Origin: Megamerina dolium
Lineage: Eukaryota > Arthropoda > Insecta > Diptera > Megamerinidae
Direction: 5' to 3'
Assembly (NCBI GenBank): GCA_963854835.1
Contig: OY978525.1
Location: forward strand, 91,540,136-91,604,135
Length of the DNA: 64,000 nucleotides
The translations under genes and the position numbers were made by a program. Under the pieces are notes generated by a model. That model was not told the DNA's origin. It did not search any database and was given only the letters and a program-made list of their open reading frames with translations. Every line of letters starts with the position of its first letter. Position 1 is the stretch's first letter. Of the stretch, positions 11,096-22,446 are shown one piece after another.

Positions 11096-13518
11096 CTGCC
11101 GGAGTGAGATCGCGGTAAATGATTCCGACTCGAAGTTAAAGTCCAAACAATTGGGAGGAAAATCGATAAATAACTCCAGAACTGCGAAGGGCGGAGCTCT
11201 CCTACAAAACATATGTTTTTATAAAATTAGCTCACACAGCTCACGAGATGCTCCTATAAGGATCAAATACATCACCGACCCATATTATTTTTTTTTTTTA
11301 ATAAAGCTCTCGAGAAAAAACTGACATACGAATAGTCAAGTTAGACTATGAGAAAAGTAATTTGTACTGCGAACTTTACATGGACAAAGCTAATATCTCC
11401 ACAAATTGCTGCAATCTTATTATCGCCGCCGTAGCTCAAACCAAGGCAGCCATATTTCTTCCCCCATTTTTTAATAACAATCTAACGATCATTTCGTTAA
11501 AATTGCACTTGTACATATAACAGAATAACAATAGAATTTATTGAATCACCCCATATAACGTATACAAATTTTATAAGCGTCATAGTGTTTATACTTATTT
11601 TGATAATAATTAAATTCAAATAACAAATAAATAATACGTCAATAATACTAATGTTTTGCTCTAATGCATCTGTCAGCTGGCTTTTTTTTCTTTTTCAATA
11701 TAAATATTTTTTTTTTCATAATAATTTCTTAATTGTTATATTTGCTTGCAAAATTCTTATCAATATTTTGTAAATACTTTTTTCTATTATCATCATCACT
11801 GTTGAAAATATCAATAATAATAATAATAATAATAAATTTAAAACAACAACAACAATTATTAATAATACACTATATATTGCATTTAAAATAAATAAAAAAC
11901 ATTTGCAGCAGCAACTAAATAAAAATCACACCAATAATATACAAAAAAAAAATAGAAAAATAAAATAAATAGCAAAACAAAACAATAAAAAGCAAATGAA
12001 ACCAAAAAGATCAACATTGTATGTCAATGACAATATTAAGACGAGCGCGCGCTTGATTCGTTGGTATAGCTGGTTTGTTCATTGGTTGTTTGGTTGGTTG
12101 GATGTTCGTCTGTGGAATTGGCGATGTCTAGCGCATTGACACCGACGGCACTTTACGAATGTATACAGCCGGTAGCGGCGCCGTCATCGACATCGGATCG
12201 CTTGCACCTACCATTTCTTGCCTTAATCTACTTTGTATTACAGTTTACTCTTTTTTTTCCATTTTTTACACGCGCGCACATACACACAATAACAATTCTA
12301 ATCCCTTTTGTTATGTACGATTATTGTCCATTGTTTTTTTTTCCAATGATTTGTGTTAAATAGAAATAAGGAAAGAAAAAACAAGGCAAAACAAAAGAGA
12401 AACAAAGAAATGCTAATTTTTCTGCTAAGAATTTTTTAGATTACACTTGGTGGTATTGTTATTTTAATAATGAAATTAATTCGGAACCACTCTATCGCAT
12501 CTTTTGCCGGTTAAAAATAAAAAATTAATAAATCTAGCTAATTTTAGTCGACATGTTACTCATATATTAATAACTTAAATGACTACCAACTCAACTACAA
12601 ACTGGTTTGGGTTTAATCTCTTTTAGGGAATCCCTAACAGATATTAAGATATTGAGAAAGAATACCAAGGTTTGATTCCCAAATGTTAAACAAAAAAAAA
12701 TATTTTTTTGTATACAGTCCAAATTAAATTGAAGCAAAAAATGATAAGCATGGATATTTCCTCACTATAGCCTAAAAAAAATATCTATATCTCTTCTTAT
12801 TTGTATGAGAAAATTCTATGGCATATATGGTTCGGTCTCGACCGAATTTAGTCATTCCTTTTGCAGTTTCTGCTTTCAAAAATAGCCGCAGTTATGGCGC
12901 GATAGACACGATAGTCACTGTTTATTTGTAATTTTACCATTCGCCAATGTGATAACATGCAATCTAAAGTACATACGTAATTACAGAAAGAAAAAGATTT
13001 CGCCAATTATTTAACTCTATAGTACATTACGTTTCATGGCGGTATCATTCGTTGCGTGTGCTTTTTAGTAAAATTTATTTCATTTTAATTCCAAATTATA
13101 TGCATGTATGTGTGTTATGTTTAGGCGCTTAAACAGATACATTCATGTACATCGTAGTATATGGCAATATATACATATTTATGTACTTACATTAGACTGG
13201 TTGTAATTTATATGGAACTTGAAACTAAATTACAAATTAAATCATTTTAACTTTCTAGCACCAGTCTAATGTATATATAGGTTGTATCGTTGTAGTATCA
13301 TTTTTATATTCATATATATTTATAAGTACATATAAACATAGTCATTATGTACATATTTAACATTAACAATTCTAAAAATATAAATACAAGCGATAAAAAT
13401 AAAATACAACAATACAACATCAAACGGGATGAAAACAATTGACGTCGTTGCGTTGTCATTGATGTCATTGAAGACCAACTCTACAGTAAAGTAGGCACCT
13501 ACATACTATTGTACTCAC
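11096..13518. other. babo intron with simple repeats and a GC-rich island
   Basis: Very AT-rich, with TAA repeats (about 11817-11836), CAACAACAACAA and A-rich runs. Bases about 12040-12230 stand out as GC-richer (GAGCGCGCGC, GTAGCGGCGCCGTC) and are open in frames on both strands. No splice-consistent exon was established there. Confidence 0.4.
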
Positions 13519-13812
13519 TTTCACGTTTCTTATTATGCGTTGAGGAGAATATAGGAAGCGTTTGAGCCGGTGGTGGTGGTGATGTCTGTTGTGATGGCAC
13601 CAATACTAATGGTGCTGATTCTGCTGTTGTTGTGATTACTGCCGTAGCATTTGTTCTTGTTCCTATTGATTTATTATTTTTATTATTTTTATGATTACTA
13701 TTGTAGTTGTTGTTGTTATTACTATTATTCCTATTAGTGGAAGGCATCTTGGTCGGTGCGTCTATGGTGGGTGCGAAATTGGTCGCATTTAATACAATCT
13801 CAATTGGAGTTG
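13519..13812 (-). CDS. babo: probable baboon second coding exon, low complexity
   Basis: This 294-bp minus-strand exon has an acceptor (TTTAATTCGCAG) before 13812 and a strong donor (CGTGAAA|GTGAGT) after 13519. The translation starts TPIEIVLNATNFAPTIDAPT and runs into Asn/Lys-rich and Ser/Thr/Pro-rich low-complexity sequence. It joins in frame (phase 1) to the upstream exon at 13970-14261. Downstream it also joins in frame to the cysteine-rich exon at 4172-4286, giving KREK followed by PLKCHC. Strand, order and phase agree with this being the linker between signal sequence and ectodomain of baboon. It could instead belong to a separate gene whose other exons I did not see. Confidence 0.55.
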
Positions 13813-13969
13813 CTGCGAATTAAACAAGAGAAACGGGGGAAAAGTTCAGCAATATAATCATACATACATCTATTATCTAACGTAAACATAAATACACACA
13901 CGCACACATACACATACACACATACAACTCGTAATAAATTTTGATTTTGTTGTTATATATTATTATTAC

Positions 13970-14261
13970 CACTGATAATTGTGCTAAACGTGCTAATGCA
14001 AACTATTATGGCCACAGCAAATAGCAGCAAATGCGGTAGTGGTTGTAGCTGATGTTGTTTTTGTCGTTGTCGATGTTGTTGTTGTTGTTGCTTCTTATCA
14101 CTGGGCGAACAATACAATAAGGAATTCACTGGTGGTGGTGGTGATGGTGGTGATGGGGCTTCTGCTGTTGATAGCGACGGTGGTGCTACTGGTTGTGACG
14201 CAGGAAAGGAGAACAAAGGCAGACGACACATAAAAGCAGTGCATTTTTGTGTTATTTCCAT
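13970..14261 (-). CDS. babo: probable baboon first coding exon, signal-anchor-like
   Basis: Minus-strand exon beginning at an ATG at 14261 in good context (AACATCATGG) and ending at donor ATCAGTG|GTAATAA. The 97 encoded residues contain a Pro/Ser-rich stretch (about 25-45), a Gln-rich stretch (57-74) and then a hydrophobic segment LLLFAVAIIVCISTFSTII (about 78-96). That segment would serve as an internal signal sequence just before the exon boundary. The exon leaves in phase 1 and continues in frame into 13519-13812. The long pre-signal region is unusual for a type I receptor, so a later in-frame start (for instance Met11) is possible. Confidence 0.5.
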
Positions 14262-15800
14262 GATGTTTTTATTATTGCTGTTTTACAAATTCCTATTTAT
14301 GCTCCCCTGTTCAAAGTCTCTCCCAATAGTCAGTTTTCCCTTTGAGCTGATAACGCATAAAATTAAAAACAATGGCGCTAGTACTTCACACAGGGAAAAA
14401 TAATGAGCAAGTAGGCGGACATTAAGCTCCAATAGCAACTGCCACTGCACGAAGTGAACAAAAAGGAGGCGCCCTTGAAGCAGCACACCCTACATGAATG
14501 GCAGGAGAAAATGATTACGTATAATTTCTTCTCCGCTTCTTCTCATTCGCCTTGTAAATAAAATTACTTAATTTCACGTATGATCGTTTATTTTCTTTTC
14601 GAAAATGAAACAACAAAACACACACACACACACATACACTTACACAAAGCCAATATTCATTCGATTCCGTTCATCTGTTCAATAATATGCATAATTATTA
14701 TTTTCTTTTTTTTCGCGTTTATTTTTTCAATACTATATTTTTATTGCGTTGCGTTTTTTATTTCTTTCCTTTTTTTTTATTCTTATTAGAAACAAGAAAT
14801 TTTTTACACGCACAATGAATGCAAGCAGCAACTATTGCAGCAGTCCACTGTCGCCACTGCCGCAATCACTGAAACGTAATTTTCAATCACGTGATTCACA
14901 TACAAAATGCTCGTATTTTCATTGAATTTTTGCACTAATTGCTTCTTAGAGAATTCAAATTAATATTTTTATTAAAAATTTATATTAATTTTTAGCGTGT
15001 TTACGCGAATTTGACGAAAAATGTTTACTTGAGAAGCAGCCGAAACAGCCACATCTTTGCTCTCTCTCGGTGATTTGACATTTGTAGCGGCGCAATAGTC
15101 AAGTGTAGCCACTTGTTCGAAATTCAAGTTCGCGATGGAATTACCAGATGATTGCGAATCTATAAATTTATACATACAGTAAGGTTTCCTATAATTCTTG
15201 CAAAACCTCTTAACTTTCGAAAAAAGCTTCAATAAAAACAAACCAAATATATTAATTCCTATATTTCACATTTAATCTTTTCTTTTCCAATGGTTTTCCG
15301 AAAAAAATAATAATATAAGTGCCAAGGACATGAAATTAACAATATCATAGAAACAGTGTTTTAGCCACAGTTTCTATTGAATATATACAGTTTTTAGTAT
15401 ATATATTTTCAGTATTTCGCTATTTCTCATCGCGCTAATACAATAATTTGTAATTGTAAAACGAATCAGTCTACATTGTATTTTAGGAATGGCAATGATG
15501 GTCTCCTGAATCTAATGATTTATATTGACATTTTCTTTTATAGGGGAATTCGCTTTTGTCAAAGCACTTTGATATCCATGGATGTTGCCACTGTTTTCAA
15601 AATGTTTTTTTTTTTAATTCCGAATAACTGCATAATTTCAGTTTTGAAATGTATTTGTTTAAAGTTCACAATTCACTACCCAAAACTATTTGAATAAAGT
15701 AAGCAGGTTCTACATATTCTATTAATAAGTTAGTTATTATGCTGAGTTTAAATAAAATTGGAATCGATTATACATATAATCTGTTATAATTAGCTGTTAA
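14262..15800. other. Putative babo 5' untranslated and promoter region
   Basis: Sequence upstream of the probable babo first coding exon, with ACACACAC repeats near 14617-14635, T-rich tracts and no recognised protein. No clear TATA/initiator pair was identified. Confidence 0.3.
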
Positions 15801-15869
15801 ATAGAAATTGTCAGCTGTATATTCCAGCTCTGAATGTTTTCAATTGGTAAACAAGCGCAAAAGTACAAT

Positions 15870-16228
15870 GGATCATACAGCCGTTGTTAGGTCTATAGGT
15901 CGAAAGCCTTCCACGGAAATTTACTTTGTGTCCAATGACGGAAGAAGGAATGCTTCCTGTATATCTGCACTAAGCATCCTTAGCATTGAAAATAATTTTT
16001 GAATTTCGGTTCAGTTCAGTCAATTCAGTTATTCCCGTGTAATGAAATGGACGGGAAAGTTGAAGTGGCAAAATTTGTTAGACAAATTGATATTATTCCC
16101 AAGTCATTAAGGACCTTATATGGAATGTTTCATCAAGATATTGAGGTGGATATGAATAAACGCCCAAATTGGGTTACTGTTCCAATTCCTGAAAATTCGT
16201 AAATGACTAAAAAATTACTGAAATAAAC
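15870..16228 (+). other. Unrecognised pair of small ORFs with poly(A) signal
   Basis: Two consecutive plus-strand ORFs. The first (from 15870) encodes MDHTAVVRSIGRKPSTEIYF and continues to a stop near 16001. The second begins at an internal Met near 16047 (MDGKVEVAKFVRQIDIIPK) and ends NWVTVPIPENS at 16202. AATAAA follows about 20 bp later (16222). The codons look protein-like and the AATAAA placement suggests a processed pseudogene or the 3' end of a small gene. No family was recognised. Confidence 0.3.
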
Positions 16229-16429
16229 ATGTAGGCATATTATTCATTATATTGTTTTGGACGATCATTCGGAGTCAAATATATCTTCTATTAATTTTTT
16301 TTAGTATTATAGGATATTAACCTTAACAACTTCTACCAATTCAAATAAGTTATTAAATAAAAAAAAACCTTAATTTTTACATAGCATATTTTGGGAATAG
16401 CTTATAAATTTCTGGGAAGTATTTCGAAT

Positions 16430-16745
16430 GAAGTGGGTGCCGTAGCTAATGCGTTGGGTTTTTGATCTGTAGGTCAGAGTTCCATCACGGGTTGAAGCAC
16501 AACTTTAGTATCGAAGACTTTTCTTTCGAACGGTGCCCTACTGTCGGCAGTAAAAATTTGCCATGAAAACGCTTCTAAGTGTTCAGTGACAAAGATCATA
16601 AAAGGTGATGTCACAAGGGTTCTATCATTTGGAGCCGGCTAATATAAGTAGGTCCATTCTAATACTGTCCAAAAATATGTGACACGTAGAACAATACAGG
16701 GGAGAGAAATTCGGCCAAAAGGACCTTCGGGGACATATACTTCGA
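16430..16745 (+). mobile_element. tRNA-derived SINE copy, plus strand
   Basis: Starts GTGGGTGCCGTAGCTAATGC (degenerate A box), has a diverged B box (AGTTCCATCA) and ends GGACCTTCGGGGACATA. A short candidate duplication, TTCGAAT, flanks it (about 16423 and 16741). Confidence 0.8.
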
Positions 16746-16852
16746 ATATGTAATCCTCTTCTTTTCACATAAAAATTTTTCATTACGAGAGTTGTTCCCT
16801 ATCTTTAATACGCAGCATTTTGGAAAAGTAATGTCATGAAGGTATTATGGTA

Positions 16853-17178
16853 ACTACAAAAAAAAAAAATAAATAAATATGTGGCACTTAAAGCCCCTCT
16901 AAAGTATTAGAGGGACCTACTTATTTTAGCCGGTTCCGAACGGCAGAACTCTTGTGACATCATTTTTTCTGAGCTTTGTCACAGAGTTCTTTTAGGAGCT
17001 TTTCCATGGCAAATTGTTACTGCCGAAAGAATTGCCAATTGCTTGTCGACAGGTGGGTATAGTTCGAAAGAAAAATCATTTTGATATTAAATTTGTTATA
17101 CTTCAGCCGGGGATTGAACCACGACCTACAGATCAGAAAGCCAACACACTATCCACTGAGCTATGGCACCCACTACAA
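16853..17178 (-). mobile_element. tRNA-derived SINE copy, minus strand, internally shortened
   Basis: Minus-strand copy with the tRNA-like head at 17105-17171. The body lacks about 50 bp near its 3' end, between AAGCCCCT and AGGGACCTACTT. The direct repeat ACTACAA occurs at 16853-16859 and 17172-17178. An A-rich tract of AAATAAATA type marks its tail. Confidence 0.8.
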
Positions 17179-17456
17179 TAACTCTAATTTCACATTAATC
17201 CTATTTTCCGCACTTAGTCCCTAGTTTCCCCCCTCTTGACTCTTCAAAATCAGATGCGAAAAAGGGAAATAAATAAGTAAAACTGGCTAAAGGTGTCGCT
17301 CACGGGCCAATTACCATTGCAAGATCGAACTTCACAATTACATAATAGAAACTTTCAATCTATTCCGATTTACCAGTCAGTATTTATTTGTATGCAAATG
17401 CAAACGACCTTATAAAATTTAAAATAAATTAAAATATCAAGCATCGCACATGTATT

Positions 17457-17687
17457 TTATTGCCAAAGCAAGCTCAAAACGGATAGAGGAGGCATACCGG
17501 GCTCTGCTCCTTTTCTAAAACCTATTCGAAAAGAAAACAAGTATACTCAATGAGTAATTTTATAAAAATAAGCCAATATAAAATTACCCAAATATAATAC
17601 CACCGGTATGAAACCCCAATGGAATGTGGTCTTTGCAACATCAAAAACAGCCTCTAAACGTTCCTTAACTCCAGGTGATAATCCCAT
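17457..17687 (-). CDS. Tom7: Tom7, mitochondrial import receptor subunit
   Basis: This encodes a 54-residue protein in two exons: 17588-17687 and 17457-17521, with a 66-bp intron (donor TTTGG|GTAATT, acceptor TTTTCGAATAG). The protein begins MGLSPGVKERLEAVFDVAKT, passes through the single membrane segment TFHWGFIPVVLYLGF and ends RKGAEPGMPPLSVLSLLWQ. Length and nearly every landmark (GVKER, FHWGFIP, GAEPGMP, LSLLWQ) match Tom7. Tom7 is a small outer-membrane subunit of the TOM complex that modulates assembly of the import channel. The start was chosen because it gives the family's length and N-terminus. The stop codon overlaps an AATAAA hexamer. In Drosophila, Tom7 is, from memory, next to babo, as here. 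Confidence 0.95.
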
Positions 17688-19035
17688 CTTTGCTAATTTT
17701 TACTGTATTCTTTAATGAAATTGATTTATTCCTTGCAAGGAAAGATCCAATTCCACCAACACGAGTCGACTATAATTTTGACAAATTACCTAAAAATCAA
17801 TTGTATGAAGTTGGTTATGTTTATATAATAGAATCCACAAAAATGTTAAATAGTCAGCTGATACTCCGAATATATTCATGAAGGCAATCGAATTCGTAGA
17901 AGAGTTACCAGACGTTCTTGAACAAATATATAAATACATATATAGTTAATTAATCAAAGATTTTTACTAAATGTTAAACTCTATATTTAGAATAATCTTA
18001 ACTTTAACTATAACTACAGGTGACTGAGTTCTACCGTTTGGTATCGGATGATAAATTTCATACAATATAATCCAGTCTAACTGATCAAGATAAACAATAG
18101 CCCGCAGCATGGCGTGTCCTAGCGCCACGCAACTGTCATTTTCATTGTACCGTAAATTATAACATAAGCTTTGTGTTTGTATTTCTAAATTGTTAGATTT
18201 TAATTTTATGTATTTCAAAAATTATTAGCAGTTCCTTTAAAATATTAAACTACGGTAAAATAACAATCTGATCGCCACTTGTAGCAAACTTCATAACGTA
18301 GGGCAATGTCAAAATTGGATATTGGTTACGCATTCCGACAGTGCATGTCATATTTCGGTACAGTTCATACAAAATGTATTTCATACAAAATGTATGAAAT
18401 AGTGTTACACTAAAGCTGAAGCTTCTTGCCAGGTTTTTCAAGCTTGTGGCAATCAAGCCTGAGAGATGATTTAGTGCAATTGACATTACCTAACACATTT
18501 TAAAAGAATGTTACACACATTTCAGACAATAAAACACAAGAAAACATTTTTATTATATGAAAATTAATATGAAAAAGGTTAACAAAAGTACTAAAATTAT
18601 TAAAATTAAATGGTCAAAATATCACTTTTACTGAACTAGAAAATACCGATATCTCACTTGTCGTCATCTTTAAGTATATTAAGTAATAGTATTTAACATA
18701 TAATGAAAATCTTTACAAATATTGACTACGAAATGTCAAAACCGCGAAGATATGTCAAGCGCGAAAAATTTAATGTGGAGTTGCTCGTCTGAAAACCCTA
18801 AACGACATCGATAGCATAAAAACCTTAACGCCTTAAAAACCTCGTATGGAGCTTTAGCTTAAGACAATTTGAAAAGTAACAAATGTTAAGAATAGAAACC
18901 GTTTTTATTGTTTCTTTTCCATTCGCACATTTTTGTAGCACTTTACCATTTTTCGTGAAAGTGTGCATTGTTATTTCCAGAGATTACTTTGTCTCTAATT
19001 TTATACCAAGCTGGTAAACAAATTACACTCTCGAT
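17688..19035. other. Intergenic, two unassigned minus-strand ORFs
   Basis: Minus ORFs at 18250-18486 (begins MSIALNHLSGLIATSLKNLA) and 17967-18218 (contains SCVALGHAMLRAIVYLDQ) look somewhat protein-like. Neither could be matched to a family or joined by convincing splice sites. Confidence 0.25.
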
Positions 19036-19101
19036 ATGAGAAAATATACAGAAAGAACGCCAGCGGAAACCTATCAGGAATTTACAAATTGGCAGTCGAA
19101 A
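19036..19101 (+). CDS. Candidate tiny first coding exon, product unknown
   Basis: The ATG at 19036 opens a frame encoding MRKYTERTPAETYQEFTNWQ and two more residues. It ends at a good donor (TCGAAA|GTACGT). It leaves in phase 0, the phase required by the orphan terminal exon at 27069-27245. If joined, the product would be 80 residues with a C-terminal hydrophobic segment. Pairing is an inference from phase and strand only. Confidence 0.3.
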
Positions 19102-19377
19102 GTACGTAGTTGAGGGATAGATTTTTTATAGTTGATAGAAATTGATGGCCAAAAATTTTACTATCACAAACTATCTTTTATTTTACGCTCTTATTTTTGG
19201 ATTCTCTTTCACATAAATCGAGGACGCGAACGCTTTCCTGTCGTTAGCAATTGTTGAAAATTGTGTGTTAGCGAACAATTTGAGCTAAATGTTAAAATCG
19301 GATATCTTTCTTTTTGAGAGTGCATAAAAGACTCCTCTGTAGAAATGGGTTTGGTTATTATGGCTGCCCTCTTTCTG

Positions 19378-19442
19378 CAAGGTTCACGCACGACCTACAG
19401 GTTAGAAAAACAACGCACTATACACTGCGCTACGGTATCAAC
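19378..19442 (-). mobile_element. Fragment of SINE tRNA-like head
   Basis: Resembles the reverse complement of the SINE head (CACGACCTACAGGTTAG, then a degenerate CACTGCGCTACGGTA). Only the tRNA-like portion is recognisable. Confidence 0.55.
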
Positions 19443-19599
19443 TATGAAATTAGTTCATCTTATTTGTCAAATTATTTGTTGTCAAAGGTTTACCAAGAGT
19501 TGGAAACTCTGTTTCTGAAATTCGTATAAATTTTATGGCATCAATATGCAGCTCTATGTTGCCGTTCTCTTTCGTTCAGAAGATTCTTCGTGAGTGGCA

Positions 19600-19747
19600 C
19601 GCGTTTTTGCGGAACTTTGAAAAAATATTTTCATTTTATTTCAATAATTCCTTAAACGCATAACACAAAAGTGTACTGTGAAACAGCACGGATAATAATT
19701 TCTATAAAAAAGGAAAATATAACAACAATCACATATAATTTTAAAAC
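19600..19747 (+). other. Possible 5' untranslated exon of the zinc-binding protein gene
   Basis: Ends at a consensus donor (TTTTAAAAC|GTAAGT near 19747-19748) with no long ORF. The next convincing acceptor downstream is at 20328. The 5' boundary is not visible. Confidence 0.3.
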
Positions 19748-20328
19748 GTAAGTGGAAAAAAACGGGATTTTTTTCTAGATAATTTCTATTCTTTGTTATG
19801 TAAGCATGTTTGAATTACTATGGCTGTGTAAAAATTTTCCAAAAGGGGGTTTCTAAAAACTACAAACGAGATGCTATTGATTTTCTTGTAAAATACCGAG
19901 TACCTATTTTTCATTTAATTTGTGATTGAATTTTCAATGTAATATCCTTCTGTGTTTTGATGTTAAATATTTGTACATGTATAGTTCGAATTTAACAAGG
20001 CAAACAATTATCGTATCTATTTATAGGTTAGGTTACAGTGATCTTCAACATTTTCAACTATCGCTTGAAGGACTACAACTTTTTTCATGTTACATTCAAT
20101 CAATGTTACCTTTGTTATATCTTCCTGTTACACTTTCTATTCCGAGAAATATATTTCCGGTAAACTAGTTTGCGATTGGCCGATATAACTAGATAACTTG
20201 TTATAAAACAGTTTCGAAATAAAATTCTTATAGCGGTAGTCCTTGATCTACATAACTATAATATCGATGCATTCATTCTATTTTTAGTTTTTTTTTTTTA
20301 TTAATATTTCTTTTTTTTTTATCTGCAG

Positions 20329-20466
20329 CTTTGTTTTCTTAAAAGAAATAAAGGACTTCATCAAATCTTCTCGCCAAGCAGCACCACATCTAAAATCAGC
20401 GGAAATTAATAAAAAATGAAGACTACAAATGCATGCATGTACGCACTTCGTTTGACTTTTGGACAG
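20329..20466 (+). other. Probable non-coding or uORF-bearing internal exon
   Basis: A strong polypyrimidine acceptor (TTTTTTATCTGCAG) precedes 20329 and a consensus donor (TTTGGACAG|GTGAGT) follows 20466. The next acceptor, ATATTCTAG at about 20600, leads to the ATG at 20626. The exon contains a short ATG ORF (MKTTNACMYALRLTFGQ) that would stop right after splicing, hence a uORF. Another frame reads FLKEIKDFIKSSRQAAPHL before a TGA. Confidence 0.45.
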
Positions 20467-20625
20467 GTGAGTCAATGAATTGAATGAGAGAAACACAGAA
20501 AATATACAATAAACGAATTAAACTAAAGCTCACGGGAAACTACAATTTAGTTTTGTAGCAGTTTGTATTATGAATCGTATATGGAACGATTAATATTCTA
20601 GCCATAGTTAGTTCATATATTTAAA

Positions 20626-21519
20626 ATGGATGAGCAAATATATCAACTTGGTGATACATGCCCTGAATGTCAACAATTGGGTCTATCATCGAAGCTACGT
20701 TACTTTTATATAAATCTTGATGAAAAAGTACTCAAATGTGATAATGAAGATTGCCTTTATCCACTCTCCGATGATGATGATGATGAACATGATATTAATA
20801 ATGATGATGATGTTGTGTACGGATATTTAACTAAAGCCGATGAAAACCCAAAAGTATCACAAATATCATCGGCAGAAAAAGCTACAACTACTTATTTGAA
20901 CGATCAGCAAAATTGCGAGACTACACGTTTCATTGAAGATTTGTTAAATGACCGCTTAGCAACAACAGCTACAGAAGTGTCGCCTATTACGACTGATAAT
21001 AAAGTTACTTTCTCTGAAGAAAAGCAGCAAATAACAGTGCACGAACGTTTCAAAGTAGACTATGCATATACTAAGAATTTAATAAAAAGTTCTACTCAAC
21101 GAATTGCGTCGACAAGCCAAAAGAAAAGAGATCGACAACCAAAGATCGAAATTCAATCGGTACAAACTTTTAAAGCGGAATCTATTAAAAAAGAAAAACC
21201 ACCAGAGGAGCAACCATCAATAAATATTAAAACACAATCTTCTCAATCTTCCGCGGATGATGACGATGATGATGATGATGGCGATGAAGATGATGATATA
21301 CCAAAAGCCAGTATATCACATTATTTTAATATTATTAATGCACAATTGCCAAAAGAGCCTAGACCACCAAAAGTGCGTGCAGCTCCTAAGCAGCGCGGCA
21401 TAAAATATGGTGTCATAATTAAAAAAGAGCCAACAGAAACGAATGGAAAACTTTACGAGATAATGGATTTAATAAAAAATAAGCAAACAAATTCCATTGC
21501 CAAAGATGAAATGTGTTGA
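20626..21519 (+). CDS. Zinc-binding acidic protein, CG8229-like
   Basis: Single coding exon of 297 residues, start in good fly context (TTTAAAATGG). The N-terminus has four spaced cysteines, C12-x2-C15-x22-C38-x4-C43, with the text KVLKCDNEDCLYPL. This resembles the small zinc-binding module at the N-terminus of SUMO isopeptidase USPL1-type proteins. Two Asp-rich acidic tracts follow (about 48-63 and 213-227). A Lys-rich region with KKRDRQPK, suggestive of nuclear localisation, lies between them. No catalytic protease domain is present. A short C-terminal block (SHYFNIINAQLP, GIKYGVIIKKEP) looks conserved. Position between Tom7 and dymeclin suggests orthology to Drosophila CG8229; this rests on memory of gene order. 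A poly(A) signal AATAAA is at 21731. Function is not known to me. Confidence 0.85.
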   Translation: MDEQIYQLGDTCPECQQLGLSSKLRYFYINLDEKVLKCDNEDCLYPLSDDDDDEHDINNDDDVVYGYLTKADENPKVSQISSAEKATTTYLNDQQNCETTRFIEDLLNDRLATTATEVSPITTDNKVTFSEEKQQITVHERFKVDYAYTKNLIKSSTQRIASTSQKKRDRQPKIEIQSVQTFKAESIKKEKPPEEQPSINIKTQSSQSSADDDDDDDDGDEDDDIPKASISHYFNIINAQLPKEPRPPKVRAAPKQRGIKYGVIIKKEPTETNGKLYEIMDLIKNKQTNSIAKDEMC

Positions 21520-22446
21520 AAACAATCACTGGTCGAAGGGAGAGGCGATTTCTGGGCTTTCTGTGCTACTTACATCTGTTGTATCACTTGTTGAGTACGT
21601 TTTCTCATGCTATTGCACTTAATTTAATATGTTGTTATAAGATAAGCACTGGGAATAAGTACTTTTTATTGCGAATTCATTGTCATTATCAGCAGACAGG
21701 CATTTTTTTGTTTCCACGAAAAAAATTTGGAATAAAACCAACATACGTATTAGGGTAGTTGAAACGATATGAAGAAATTAATACATGTTAATAATAAAAG
21801 ATTAATAAAAACTCAATAGCAACAAATGAAATATCTCAATTGTTGTACGTTAGGGTTAGCTAGGTAACACTGCCAAGTACATAAGGCAATATGAAGAAAC
21901 CTAAAGACCCTTTTCAAATTCTAGCACATGAACAGCAAATATTAATAAAACTAAAATAAATCAATCTGTTATAAAATGAATTATTCCCATATATCGATAT
22001 CTACTCGTCAGATTGATGTGATTTTAATCAAAATAATTTGTTAATACACAAATATTTTAAATTACATTTGATTCGCACTCTTAATACTTAAGAAGATATG
22101 TATATGTTATCAGTGATTGAACTTTTTGCTTTCCTTATTTTTCATTTTATAAAAATCCCAAGCAAATAAGCACGCGACGACTGCATGATTTCCTCCTACC
22201 AGTTTTGCATGTTATACGACCGATATAAGTGGGTTTTTTTTCTTGCCGATCGCTATAAAAGTTTAAAAGATTAAAATAAAAAGAAATGTATATACTTTGT
22301 CCTCGACATATTGCGCCGTTTGCAAAAATAGACATTATACTCGAACTAGGTATACATACATACCTATAAGTGCCTATTGTTTAAAGAAAAATAATATGTA
22401 ATACAATGACGAGCATTAACGAAGTTAGGTCATATCAAAGATTACT
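21520..22446. other. 3' untranslated and intergenic sequence
   Basis: Contains the likely 3' untranslated region of the zinc-binding protein gene, with AATAAA at 21731, then AT-rich sequence with no recognised gene. Confidence 0.5.

Noticed and set aside
13953..14233. Val-rich plus-strand ORF at 14039-14233
   Set aside because: It is antisense to the Gln/Pro-rich coding exon on the minus strand. The minus frame has splice sites and a start context.
17675..17881. 68-residue plus-strand ORF upstream of Tom7
   Set aside because: It overlaps the Tom7 start in antisense and matches nothing recognised.
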